Of a stretch of DNA of 64,000 bases, positions 1 through 8,152 are shown piece after piece. How positions within the stretch are numbered: the stretch's first letter is position 1; each line of letters opens with the position of its first letter. Position numbers and translations under genes: made by a program. The notes under the pieces were generated by a model. The model had not been told where the DNA came from. It ran no database searches and saw only the letters and a program-made list of their open reading frames with translations. The DNA is from Rhizobium esperanzae. GTDB lineage: Bacteria; Pseudomonadota; Alphaproteobacteria; Rhizobiales; Rhizobiaceae. Location: positions 1 through 64,000 of the forward strand of contig NZ_JACIFY010000022.1 of NCBI RefSeq assembly GCF_014197615.1, in the 5' to 3' direction.

Positions 1-1
1 C

Positions 2-79
2 CTCGGTGAGATCGTCGCCCTCTTCTCAGTCGACGAATGCCTGAATTTCTTCAGAGCTGCCGGATATGAGGCAGAATAA
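2..79 (+). mobile_element. IS630-type transposase, C-terminal fragment
   Basis: The reading frame enters from the left edge and stops with TAA at 77-79. The last 25 residues end in a tail of the form DECLNFFRAAGYEAE, which resembles the conserved C-terminus of IS630-family transposases (an (E)C..(Y/F)F..AGY block just before the stop). Only this end is inside the window, so intactness cannot be judged. It abuts a decayed region (205-1423), which fits an insertion or rearrangement hot spot. Confidence 0.6.
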
Positions 80-204
80 GTGCGACACGCTTTAGGCGAG
101 TTCAAGGAAGGCGGTAGGTTCGATTCCTTTCAAATTCCCGCAACCACTTTGGAACAGCGGGCGGTCGGTTCAGCCACCCAGCGGCCGTGTCTCTCGAAAT
201 AAGA

Positions 205-656
205 TCGATCAGCAGGCGCAACGCGGTTGGAACCTGCAGGCGGCTGGAATAGTAAGATATAAGGCCGGCCTTGTCCTCGTCCGCCAGAAGCCAGGGGCGG
301 CCACAGGCGTGATGATCATCACCATCGAGGACGAGACTGGTTTGGCCGACCTCGTGGTCTGGCCAGCGCTTTTCGAAAAACGATGGGTCGTCTTGATTCT
401 TCGATGGTGGCCATCAACGGACGGATACAGCAGTAAAGGGAGGTCGTGCATCTTCTCTCGCAGCAGCTGTTCGATCTGTCCGGCGATCTTGTTGGCCTTG
501 CTGATCGCGACAGTGAATTCAAGCTGCTGGCGGGCAGGGGTGACGAATTTGCGCACGGCGGAGGTCACGATCCACGTGATAACCCGAAGCCGGTTGTGCA
601 GCCGCGGGATATGTGTCCGGGATCTCCACATAGATACCCTTTGGCAGGAGATATCA
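205..656 (+). pseudogene. dnaE2: dnaE2 (error-prone DNA polymerase) 3' relic
   Basis: Translated in pieces, the plus strand carries the C-terminal OB-fold end of DnaE2/ImuC. One frame gives [17 protein letters not shown] followed by [15 protein letters not shown] (about 272-385). A second frame gives [12 protein letters not shown], a stop at about 434, then [15 protein letters not shown] and [10 protein letters not shown] (about 395-605). The first frame resumes with [11 protein letters not shown] (about 615-650). At least two frameshifts and one in-frame stop are needed, and nothing upstream of about 205 is recognisable, so only the last 130-150 of over 1000 residues survive. It stops where the inverted gcdH piece begins. 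Confidence 0.8.
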
Positions 657-848
657 GCTGCTCTCATAGCCCGCTCCCATCAACCGGAACAGCTCCCGGT
701 CGGTCGCTTCTTCGAGATAGGCGTCCTGGACGCGCGGCAAGAGTTCGGATTCTGCGAAAGCCGCAGCGGACTCGCGGATCATCCGCTCATCTTCGGTCAG
801 CTGGTCGTCGAGCAGAAAAGGATCGTTCCAAGAAAAGGCCAAGTTCAT
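654..848 (-). pseudogene. gcdH: gcdH (glutaryl-CoA dehydrogenase) 5' fragment, inverted
   Basis: Starting at ATG 848 on the minus strand, with a GGGAGG ribosome binding site just upstream, the frame reads [17 protein letters not shown], then [20 protein letters not shown] and a block with [19 protein letters not shown], then stops at 654. This is the N-terminal helical segment of glutaryl-CoA dehydrogenase (about residues 1-58 of an enzyme near 395 residues). It points away from the rest of the gene, which lies at 863-1423 on the plus strand, so the two pieces are head to head. It cannot make a functional dehydrogenase. Confidence 0.85.
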
Positions 849-862
849 CGTCCTCCCGTTGA

Positions 863-1423
863 GGTTTTCGGCAGGGTGGCTATCGATTGCGCGGCTCGAA
901 GATGTGGATCTCGAACTCGCCGATCGCCGATGTCTTCGTCGTCTGGGCAAAGTCCGAGGCCCATGACAACGATATTCGCGGCTTCGTCCTCGAAAAGGGC
1001 ATGAACGGCCTTTCGGCTCCGAAGATCGGCGGCAAGCTTTCACTACGCGCCTCGATCACGGGCGAAATCGTGATGGACGGCGTCGAAGTCAGCGAGGATG
1101 CGCTTCTGCCCGGCGTTTCCGGTCTCAAGGGACCGTTCGGCTGCCTCAACCGCGCCCGTTACGGCATCTCTTGGGGCGTCATGGGAGCTGCCGAAGATTG
1201 CTGGTTCCGCGCTCGTCAATATAGTCTTGCCCGCAAGCAGTTCGGCAAACCGCTCGCGGGCATGCAACTATATCAGAAGAAGCTTGCCGATATGATGACC
1301 GAGATCACGCTCGCGCTACAAGGCTCGCTTCGCGTTGGCCGCTTGATGGACGAGCACAAGATGGCGCCGGAAATGATCTCGATCGTCAAGCGCAACAACT
1401 GCGGAAAGGCGTTTGAGATCGAA
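863..1423 (+). pseudogene. gcdH: gcdH (glutaryl-CoA dehydrogenase) internal fragment
   Basis: The frame reads [20 protein letters not shown], then [20 protein letters not shown], and later [15 protein letters not shown] and [20 protein letters not shown], all typical of the middle and C-terminal domains of glutaryl-CoA dehydrogenase. There is no start codon in a suitable place; a TGA at 860-862 precedes it. The match ends after [11 protein letters not shown] near 1420, where the frame runs into the antisense of the LysR gene, so roughly the last 60 residues are missing. About 85 residues between this piece and the inverted N-terminal piece are also lost. Confidence 0.85.
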
Positions 1424-2338
1424 CTAAGAGACCTCCTGACCGAACAGTTTCGGCAATTCGCCCGCAAGAGCGTCGATGGCCAGCCGCGACCGCAGCGGCA
1501 GATGCTGCGCTGCCGGCCAGACTACGTAAGATTCTACCGCAGCGCTTGGCCGGTCCGCCCAGAGTTCGACCAGATTGCCGGCGCGTATGCGATCGCTGAC
1601 GAGCCAATAGGGTTGCCAGGCAAGCCCCATGCCCTCGACCGCGGCGTCGGTGATGGCCTCCAGATCATCGAAGCGCAGCCGGGAGGTGACAGGCACATCA
1701 ATGAGGTTGCCGGCCAAGTCCGGGAGCCGCCACGGCAGTGCATAGTCGTGGCGCCAATAGACGAGCATATCGTGATCCCCGAAATCGCCAAGGGAGTGCG
1801 GCTGTCCGCGAGCCGCCAGATAGGCCGGAGAGGCGCACAGCACCTTGCGCTGGCTGACGAGCCGCCGTGCGCGCAGTGACGTTCCATTGCCGAGCGTGCC
1901 GTTGCGCACGGCAAGGTCAAAACCATCGGCGATCATATCGACCTGGCGGTCATTGAAGCTGAGCTCGAGTTCAAGTTTCGGATGCTGGCGAGCATAGGCA
2001 CGCAGGATGGGCGCGACACAGTAGCGGCCGAACAATACCGGCAGCGAGACGCGAAGTTTGCCGACGACCTCGCGCCGCCCGGTTTCCAACAGGGATTCGC
2101 CCGTGCGCAATTCTTCGATGGCACGCACGCATCGCTCGTAATATTGCTGGCCGTCTTCAGTCAGACATTGGGTGCGGGTCGTTCGTTGGAACAGGCGCAC
2201 CCCCAGTCTGTTTTCGAGACGCGCAATGGCCTTGCCGACTGCCGAAGGTGTGAGGGAGAGACGGTCGGCCGCTCTTTTAAAGCCCCCAGCTTCGACGGCT
2301 TCGACAAAAACTTCTATCCCGTCAAATCTATCGCGCAT
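1424..2338 (-). CDS. LysR-family transcriptional regulator
   Basis: A 304-residue protein of normal LysR length. The N-terminal winged helix-turn-helix (about residues 5-65) contains [37 protein letters not shown] and the RTTR turn, followed by a LysR substrate-binding domain to the end. The ATG at 2338 is chosen because the HTH begins directly after it. It is divergent from the flavodoxin-like gene at 2533, and the 194-base gap carries an 11-base dyad, so it probably controls the 2533-5271 redox operon. Its 3' end abuts the gcdH relic. The effector is unknown. Confidence 0.9.
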   Translation of the reverse strand: MRDRFDGIEVFVEAVEAGGFKRAADRLSLTPSAVGKAIARLENRLGVRLFQRTTRTQCLTEDGQQYYERCVRAIEELRTGESLLETGRREVVGKLRVSLPVLFGRYCVAPILRAYARQHPKLELELSFNDRQVDMIADGFDLAVRNGTLGNGTSLRARRLVSQRKVLCASPAYLAARGQPHSLGDFGDHDMLVYWRHDYALPWRLPDLAGNLIDVPVTSRLRFDDLEAITDAAVEGMGLAWQPYWLVSDRIRAGNLVELWADRPSAAVESYVVWPAAQHLPLRSRLAIDALAGELPKLFGQEVS

Positions 2339-2465
2339 CCCAAACCTTTTTCAGACGTTATGATGCGATTGCGGAATTTTAGGAAATAAACAAGTGAAAA
2401 ACAATCACCACTGCTGAATACAATTCTACGATATTGATCAGCTCAAGCAAATGACATTTTCGGAG

Positions 2466-2476
2466 TGACCGGGTCA
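2466..2476. promoter_or_regulatory. Candidate LysR operator dyad
   Basis: TGACC-G-GGTCA is a perfect 5+1+5 inverted repeat in the gap between the divergent LysR gene (start 2338) and the redox operon (start 2533). Position and symmetry fit a regulator site; assigning it to this LysR is inference. Confidence 0.35.
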
Positions 2477-2532
2477 GCCCGACCAAATCGTCCTCCCGTC
2501 ATGCGCAGTTTCGTTGCAGGAAGGCGATCAAG

Positions 2533-3102
2533 TTGTTGATTTCAATCGTATATGACAGTGGCTTTGGCCACACCGCACGCGTCGCCGAAGCCGTCGCCAC
2601 CGGCGTCGGCGAAGTCCAGGTGGCTGAGGCGAAACTTATCGCAGTGGCGGACGGTCCGATGGACTGGGAGACGCTTGAGCGAAGCGATGCTATCATCTTC
2701 GGGTCGCCGACCTATAACGGTCTGATCAGCGCCAAGTTCAAACAATTCTTCGAAGATTCGACCAAGGCGGCCTGGTCGGCCCAGAAGTGGCGCAACAAGA
2801 TCGCCGCCGGTTTCACCAATTCCGGAGCCCAGCACGGCGACAAACTGAACTCTCTCATATCGATGGCGCTGTTTGCCGCCCAACACGGGATGATCTGGGT
2901 CGGCCTCGATATGATGCCCGGCAATAGCAGCAGCACCGGCAGCGTAGACGATCTCAACCGGCTGGGAAGCTGGCTGGGTGTCATGACCCAATCAAACGTA
3001 GACCAGGCCCCGGACGTCGCGCTGATCGGCAGCGACTTGAGGACGGCTCATTACCTCGGCCGGCGCGTGGCCGAGACCGCCAGCCGGTTTCAGCCCGCCT
3101 AA
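2533..3102 (+). CDS. Flavodoxin/WrbA-like FMN-binding protein
   Basis: A 189-residue flavodoxin-fold protein. It opens with a beta strand and phosphate loop (SIVYDSGFGHTARVAEAV) and carries the mid-domain IIFGSPTYNGLISAKFKQFF, which in WrbA and NADPH:quinone reductases lines the FMN site. The likely reaction is two-electron quinone or flavin reduction in the cytoplasm. The start is TTG at 2533 (TTG at 2536 also possible), with AGGAAGG about 10 bases upstream; no ATG lies near. It is first in a four-gene run with gaps of 28, 89 and 12 bases, beside a divergent LysR. WrbA versus another flavodoxin-family reductase cannot be settled here. Confidence 0.8.
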   Translation: MLISIVYDSGFGHTARVAEAVATGVGEVQVAEAKLIAVADGPMDWETLERSDAIIFGSPTYNGLISAKFKQFFEDSTKAAWSAQKWRNKIAAGFTNSGAQHGDKLNSLISMALFAAQHGMIWVGLDMMPGNSSSTGSVDDLNRLGSWLGVMTQSNVDQAPDVALIGSDLRTAHYLGRRVAETASRFQPA

Positions 3103-3130
3103 CACAAAACCCAACCTCAGGAGCCCGAAC

Positions 3131-3430
3131 ATGAAAATGCTTTGTCTTGACGTCCCGCAGTCCGGCGCCTCGCTGGAGAAATATCAGCCGTATATGCAGG
3201 ACGAGGCCCGGCATGCCTGGCAGATGTACAAGGGCGGAGTCATCCGTGACATCTATTTCCGGCAGGACCGCCCCGGTGTCGCAATCATCGCTGAAGCCCA
3301 GTCCGTCGAAGCGGCCAAGGCGGCGCTTGCCGAATTCCCCCTCGCCAAGGCCGGGCTGATCGGCTGGGAGGTGATCCCGCTTGGCCCCTTTACGAACTGG
3401 GAATCGCTGTTTTCCCCCGGCAACGCCTGA
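3131..3430 (+). CDS. Small ferredoxin-like alpha/beta barrel protein (muconolactone isomerase/YciI type)
   Basis: A 99-residue protein with an AGGAG ribosome binding site. The pattern of strands and helices and the block VAIIAEAQSVEAAKAALAEF, followed by a C-terminal strand WEVIPLGPFTNWESLF, fit the dimeric alpha/beta barrel superfamily (muconolactone isomerase, YciI, ABM-like proteins). No substrate can be assigned. It is the second gene of the redox operon, 28 bases after the flavodoxin gene, so a role with oxidised quinone- or aldehyde-type compounds is plausible but inferred. Confidence 0.65.
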   Translation: MKMLCLDVPQSGASLEKYQPYMQDEARHAWQMYKGGVIRDIYFRQDRPGVAIIAEAQSVEAAKAALAEFPLAKAGLIGWEVIPLGPFTNWESLFSPGNA

Positions 3431-3519
3431 TTCCGCTTATGCGGTGGGCTATTGGGCGCGCCGCAAAGCCGTGTGGCCATCAGCCTGCAACGGCAGAACG
3501 ACAATTCGGAGTAAGCACC

Positions 3520-4569
3520 ATGAACGCACTGGGCTTCGCAGCTCAAGCGGCCAGCGGTCCGCTCGAACGCTTTGCCTTCGAACGACGCGCGCCGCGGTCC
3601 GATGACGTCGTCATCGACATCCTCTATTGCGGCGTCTGCCACACCGACGTCCATATGGCCCGTAACCACTTTGGTTTCACGGCATATCCGATCGTGCCGG
3701 GCCACGAGATCATCGGCCGGGTGCGTGAGGTCGGAACGGCAGTGTCCCGCTTCAAGGCCGGCGACATGGTCGGGGTCGGCTGCATGGTCGATTCCTGCCA
3801 GCACTGCAAGCCCTGCCTGAAGGGCTGGGAGCAGGAATGTGTCGAGAGCCCGACTTTCACCTATAACGGCAACGACCGGCAGGATGGCGACATAACCTAT
3901 GGCGGCTACTCGGATTCTGTCGTGGTACGCGACAAATTCGTGTTGTCGCTGCCGGATGGGCTCGATCCGGCGGGGGCTGCTCCGCTGCTTTGCGCGGGCA
4001 TCACGACCTGGTCTCCGCTGCACCGCTGGAATGTCGGCAAGGACAGCAAGGTCGCGGTGATCGGCCTGGGCGGGCTCGGTCATATGGCCTTGAAGCTCGC
4101 CAAGGCGCTCGGAGCCGATGTCACCTTGTTCACGCGCTCGGCGGGCAAGGAGCAAGACGCCTTCCGTCTCGGCGCCGATCATGTCGTGCTGTCGAGCGAT
4201 GCGGAGCAGATGAAAGCCGTTGCCGGCCGCTTCGACGTTATTATCGATACTGTTCCTTACGATCACGACGTCAATCCTTACATGCCCACCTTGGCGCTGG
4301 AAGGCGTGCTCGTTCTCGTCGGTTATCTGGGGCCGCTCGGTACGCCGGTCAACGCCGGCGGGCTGGTGCGGGGCCGCCGGGCGATCTCGGGCTCCTTCAT
4401 CGGCGGTGTGCCGGAAACCCAGCAGATGCTCGATTTCTGCGGGCGTCACGGCATCGTCTCGGACATGGAGATCATTCCTATCCAGCAGATCAACGAAGCC
4501 TATGAGCGCATGTTGAAGAGCGACGTGAAATATCGCTACGTCATCGACATGGCCTCACTTAAATCCTGA
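3520..4569 (+). CDS. Zinc-dependent NAD(P) alcohol dehydrogenase (YahK/cinnamyl-type)
   Basis: A 349-residue medium-chain dehydrogenase. Catalytic zinc ligands are visible in CGVCHTDVH (about residue 37) and in the GHE motif of YPIVPGHEIIGRV. The structural zinc site is the cysteine cluster CQHCKPCLKGWEQEC, and the Rossmann motif is VIGLGGLGHMALKLAKALGA. It interconverts alcohols and aldehydes with NAD(P)H in the cytoplasm. ATG 3520 fits the family N-terminus and has GGAG upstream; the frame is open further upstream but without family similarity. It is co-oriented with the flavodoxin and DJ-1/PfpI genes, suggesting aldehyde or quinone detoxification. Confidence 0.88.
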   Translation: MNALGFAAQAASGPLERFAFERRAPRSDDVVIDILYCGVCHTDVHMARNHFGFTAYPIVPGHEIIGRVREVGTAVSRFKAGDMVGVGCMVDSCQHCKPCLKGWEQECVESPTFTYNGNDRQDGDITYGGYSDSVVVRDKFVLSLPDGLDPAGAAPLLCAGITTWSPLHRWNVGKDSKVAVIGLGGLGHMALKLAKALGADVTLFTRSAGKEQDAFRLGADHVVLSSDAEQMKAVAGRFDVIIDTVPYDHDVNPYMPTLALEGVLVLVGYLGPLGTPVNAGGLVRGRRAISGSFIGGVPETQQMLDFCGRHGIVSDMEIIPIQQINEAYERMLKSDVKYRYVIDMASLKS

Positions 4570-4581
4570 GGAGACCGAAAC

Positions 4582-5271
4582 ATGTCACATGCGATCAAGC
4601 CCGTCCTGTGTGTGGTGACCAGTCACCCGATCCGGGGCGACAGCGGCGAGCCGACCGGCTTCGCGATGGTCGAGCTTACTCATCCGCTCGAAGTGTTCCG
4701 GGCGGCCGGCATCCCAGCCGAGATCGCCTCGATCCGCGGCGGCCATCCGCCGATCGATTTTTTCGATCTCTCCGACCCGGTCAATGGCCGCTTCTGGAAG
4801 GACAAGGAATTCCGCGATGCGCTGGCGCACTCGCTGGTGCTCGGCGACCTCGATCCCTCACGCTACTCGGCGGTCTTCTTCGCCGGCGGCCACGGCACGA
4901 TGTGGGACTTTGCCGACAGCTCGGCCGTGCAGAAGATCATTCGTGAAATCTGGGAAGCAGGCGGTATTGTCTCTGCCGTCTGCCACGGCCCGGCGGCGCT
5001 GGTCAATGCGACGCTGTCCGACGGCAGCTATCTCGTCGCCGGCAAGAAGTTTGCCTCTTTTACCGATGAGGAGGAGGCTGAGGTCCAATACACGAAGGTG
5101 GTGCCTTACCTGCTTGCGACCACTCTCAAGCAGCGCGGTGCAATGCATCAGGCCGCGCCCAATTGGTCGGAGAATGTCGTGACCGACGGGCGTCTGATCA
5201 CGGGTCAGAATCCGGCTTCTGCGCACGGCGTCGGTAAAGCACTTGTCGATCAGTTGACCACGACTGGCTGA
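4582..5271 (+). CDS. DJ-1/PfpI-family type 1 glutamine amidotransferase-like protein
   Basis: A 229-residue protein with the class I GATase-like fold. The nucleophile elbow is SAVCHGPAALVN (Cys about residue 134), with FFAGGHGTMWDF upstream, as in HchA/Hsp31-type glyoxalase III and chaperone-like members. It starts 12 bases after the alcohol dehydrogenase stop with GAGGAGA as ribosome binding site, so it is the last gene of the operon. Members act on methylglyoxal or protect against carbonyl stress; that role here is inferred from family and neighbours. Confidence 0.85.
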   Translation: MSHAIKPVLCVVTSHPIRGDSGEPTGFAMVELTHPLEVFRAAGIPAEIASIRGGHPPIDFFDLSDPVNGRFWKDKEFRDALAHSLVLGDLDPSRYSAVFFAGGHGTMWDFADSSAVQKIIREIWEAGGIVSAVCHGPAALVNATLSDGSYLVAGKKFASFTDEEEAEVQYTKVVPYLLATTLKQRGAMHQAAPNWSENVVTDGRLITGQNPASAHGVGKALVDQLTTTG

Positions 5272-5463
5272 AGGACGATCTCCGGATATTCCGGTTCTAT
5301 TGGGGGAACTTCTTATGAGAGGCCTTTTCTGGTCGGAGCGGAGCGCGACAGGGCAAAACCATAATGGCGGCTCCGCTTGGGGGTGCCTTTCCTGCGCGGT
5401 GCGTGAGGGCTGATGCGACCGCAGATCGAAATGGCGAGGACACGGAGGTACTCACGCGTCGGG

Positions 5464-6387
5464 TCAGCGCGACAAGCTGGCTGCCGGTCGAAAAGCATCG
5501 GGGCGGGCGGCGAGGTTCTCGACGACGAAATCGACGAAGGCGCGGACTTTCGGTGAAAGCTGGCGATTGGATGGCCAGACGAGCGAAAGCGAACCGAAGG
5601 GCACCATGAAGCCGGTGAGGACGGGGGTCAGACTACCGGCCTGGATATGGGACGCCGCGACATAGACGGGCAGATGCGCGAGCCCTAACCCATCCTGCGC
5701 CGCCCTCAGCCCCGCATCGGTATTGTTGAAGGTCAGGCTTCTCGGCAAAAGCAGCCGCTCATAGGGAGGATGGAATGCCCATGGGGCGATGCGGCCGCTG
5801 GATGGATATTTGAAGTGAATGCAGGTGTGCCGGGAGAGATCGTCCGGCGTCTCTGGTCGGTCATGACGCTTGAAATAATCGGGGCTTGCGCAAACGACGA
5901 AATGCTGATCGCCGAGATGGCGGGCGATCAATCGGGCGTCGGCGAGATCGCCGCTGCGGATGACGACATCCAGCGCTTCGGCGACGAGGTCGACGACCCT
6001 GTCCTCGAAATCCATATCCAGTTCGATCTCCGGAAAACGCCCGGCAAACATCGGCAGGATCGGCATCAGCAGGTGATGTCCGACAATATGGGGCACGCTG
6101 ACCCGGAGCCGTCCCCTCGGGCGTTCCCGGCTCCGTAAGATGGTTGCCTCGGCGTCATCCATATCGTCGATGATGCGTTTATAGCGCTCGTAGAGCAGGG
6201 CGCCTTCCGCCGTCAGGCTGATGCTGCGCGTCGTGCGGTTGAAGAGCCGCACGCCCAACCGGCTTTCGAGACGCGCGACGGCTTTGCCGATCGCCGATGG
6301 CGAAACGCCGGCGACGCGAGCGGCTGCGACATAGCTCTGCTGTTCCGCAGCGTAAACAAGAGCAAAAACGCTCGCGAGGCTTTCCAT
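5464..6387 (-). CDS. LysR-family transcriptional regulator
   Basis: A 307-residue LysR protein starting at ATG 6387. An in-frame extension to 6447 is possible, but its residues do not look like the family, and the helix-turn-helix starts directly with MESLASVFALVYAAEQQSY. The HTH includes SAIGKAVARLESRLGVRLFN and RTTRS, and the ligand-binding domain follows. It resembles the LysR at 1424 closely in the recognition helix, so the two are probably the same subfamily. It is divergent from the alpha/beta hydrolase gene (6534) with a gap of about 146 bases. Confidence 0.9.
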   Translation of the reverse strand: MESLASVFALVYAAEQQSYVAAARVAGVSPSAIGKAVARLESRLGVRLFNRTTRSISLTAEGALLYERYKRIIDDMDDAEATILRSRERPRGRLRVSVPHIVGHHLLMPILPMFAGRFPEIELDMDFEDRVVDLVAEALDVVIRSGDLADARLIARHLGDQHFVVCASPDYFKRHDRPETPDDLSRHTCIHFKYPSSGRIAPWAFHPPYERLLLPRSLTFNNTDAGLRAAQDGLGLAHLPVYVAASHIQAGSLTPVLTGFMVPFGSLSLVWPSNRQLSPKVRAFVDFVVENLAARPDAFRPAASLSR

Positions 6388-6533
6388 ACGACACCGGATT
6401 AGAGAGATTTTGTCCTTAATGTAAGGCCATGAGCCACCATTGCTCAATATTCCATAAGAAATATCCTTGTTCCCGGAGCCGCAGCCGTCACGCGATGCGC
6501 GGAAGGGCTGCCACTATCGAAGGAGAAAGCGGC

Positions 6534-7370
6534 ATGCGGGACTTTGCGAAGGAATTGCCCGAGCACACGACGAAATTTATTGGAGAGAACGACCTCTTTC
6601 TCGAGGTCTTTTATGGGGTCGGCAGTTCGACACGGTCCGCCCGGCCGCCTCTGCTCTTTGTTCACGGCGCCTTCACCGGAAGCTGGATGTGGAGCAAATA
6701 CATCCCGCATTTCATATCGGCCGGATGGACGGCCTATTGCCTCAATTTGCGCGGCCACTACAAAAGCAGATCGGTGGATTTGACCAAGGTCGAATTTGAG
6801 GACTACCTGGACGATATCCGCCAGGCGATCGCCGAAATCGTTGAGGAATATGCAGTCCCGCCCGTCGTGATCGGCTTCAGCATGGGAGGGATCCTGAGCC
6901 AGAAGCTGGCGGAAAGTTTTGGCATTGCCGGACTGGTGTTGATCGATTCCAGCATCTGTAGACAAGTGCATGACGAGGTGCCGTATGACGGTCTTGCATC
7001 AATAATACCGGGTCTCGTTGTGCCGGCGCCGGCGCGCGACGAGCAAAGCAGTGCCGATGAAACGCGCGAAGATATCGAATTTCAGCGCAAGTATCTGTCG
7101 ATGGAATCTGCAAAGGCGTTCGCTGCATTTTCCTTTCATTTCGGGATGGAGGGGATTTCCGTCGAAGGCGCCAAGATCACATGCCCGAGCCTCGTCATCT
7201 CAGCCGTCAACGATACAGCCGATGATCGCCGCGGCCGGGCGACGGCAAGACATATTGGCGGCGAGTATCTGGGTCTTCAGGGGACGACCCATACGGGTCT
7301 GCTGGTCGGGCAAAGATATTGCGAAGCCGTCAGCCACATGATGATTTGGCTGGGGCGTTTCGAAGAGTGA
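6534..7370 (+). CDS. Alpha/beta hydrolase
   Basis: A 278-residue alpha/beta hydrolase. The oxyanion-hole strand is LLFVHGAFTGSWMW, the nucleophile elbow is VIGFSMGGILSQKLAE (GFSMG, Ser about 117), and a late histidine lies in GTTHTGLLVG. Esters, lactones or haloalkanes are possible substrates; nothing specific can be said. ATG 6534 is preferred because GGAGAAAG lies 7 bases upstream; a longer frame starts at 6429 without a good site. No signal peptide, so cytoplasmic. It ends one base before the convergent TetR gene's stop. Confidence 0.85.
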   Translation: MRDFAKELPEHTTKFIGENDLFLEVFYGVGSSTRSARPPLLFVHGAFTGSWMWSKYIPHFISAGWTAYCLNLRGHYKSRSVDLTKVEFEDYLDDIRQAIAEIVEEYAVPPVVIGFSMGGILSQKLAESFGIAGLVLIDSSICRQVHDEVPYDGLASIIPGLVVPAPARDEQSSADETREDIEFQRKYLSMESAKAFAAFSFHFGMEGISVEGAKITCPSLVISAVNDTADDRRGRATARHIGGEYLGLQGTTHTGLLVGQRYCEAVSHMMIWLGRFEE

Positions 7371-8006
7371 TCAGCCTTCCAGGCCGAGGCTTGCCAGCAA
7401 CCGGCCGACATAGGCTTCCAGGCCGCCGACCATGTCGAAGCGATCGGGGTCGCGCAGCCAGAGCATTTGCAGCCCGTCCATCACGGCGATCAGTTCGGCG
7501 GCCAGCGCCTTGCCGTCGATCCCGCTATCGATCGAGCCTTCGGCGACGGCCCGTTCGAAGGTCGAGGCGAAATTATCCTGCATCTCGGTGGCGCGATCCA
7601 GAAACCATGCCTTGGCAGGGTGGTCCTTCATCAAGCTTTCGGCATTGAGAATGGCGAAGGCTCTGACGACCTCGATCATATCGGCGTTGCGGCGGAAGAT
7701 CGCGACCATACCCTTCAGCAGGCGGCGGAGATCGGAACCGTGCAGCCCGATGAAATCCGCGCTGTCGAGGTCGCGCTTGGCGAGGATCGCGAGCAGCAGA
7801 TCGACCTTGGTCGGGAAGTGGTGCAGCAGGCCGGGCAGCGACAGGCCGACATCGCGGGCGATGTCGGCGATCGCCGCATTCTGGTAGCCGTCTTCGGCAA
7901 AGCGCCGCATCGCCGCCGTCAGGATTTCCGCGCGGCGTGTCTCACCCTTGCGGGATCGGCGCCCTCGCTTTTCCTCTCCGGCCTTCTGTTCTGACAATTC
8001 TGCCAT
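7371..8006 (-). CDS. TetR-family transcriptional regulator
   Basis: A 211-residue TetR protein. The HTH is at about residues 20-65: RRAEILTAAMRRFAEDGYQN, then IADIARDVGLSLPGLLHHF, followed by a helical ligand-binding domain. ATG 8006 follows AGAGGAGA at a good spacing; the 22-residue upstream extension to 8072 is unlike the family. It is divergent from the GH3 gene, and a TACCGA/TCGGTA dyad lies in the 146-base gap, so it likely represses the glycosidase and possibly itself. Confidence 0.9.
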   Translation of the reverse strand: MAELSEQKAGEEKRGRRSRKGETRRAEILTAAMRRFAEDGYQNAAIADIARDVGLSLPGLLHHFPTKVDLLLAILAKRDLDSADFIGLHGSDLRRLLKGMVAIFRRNADMIEVVRAFAILNAESLMKDHPAKAWFLDRATEMQDNFASTFERAVAEGSIDSGIDGKALAAELIAVMDGLQMLWLRDPDRFDMVGGLEAYVGRLLASLGLEG

Positions 8007-8108
8007 CGTCTCCTCTGCCCTTTGGAGCGGCGATCGGCACGCGCCTCGGCCGATTTCTCCCATGCTCTCCATCCATACATCAGGCCTGCCCGATTGACAT
8101 CTTAAAAA

Positions 8109-8124
8109 TACCGAGTAATCGGTA
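8109..8124. promoter_or_regulatory. Candidate TetR operator
   Basis: TACCGA-N4-TCGGTA is a perfect 6+4+6 inverted repeat, 28 bases upstream of the GH3 start codon and about 100 bases upstream of the divergent TetR gene. Position fits a repressor site overlapping the GH3 promoter. Confidence 0.55.
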
Positions 8125-8152
8125 GGTTTAAGGGTTTCCTTGGGAGGTGTGC

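Noticed and set aside
209-667. Minus-strand open frame of 152 codons
   Set aside because: It is antisense to the dnaE2 relic, whose protein similarity is clear on the plus strand; the apparent amidase-like stretch is too weak to support.
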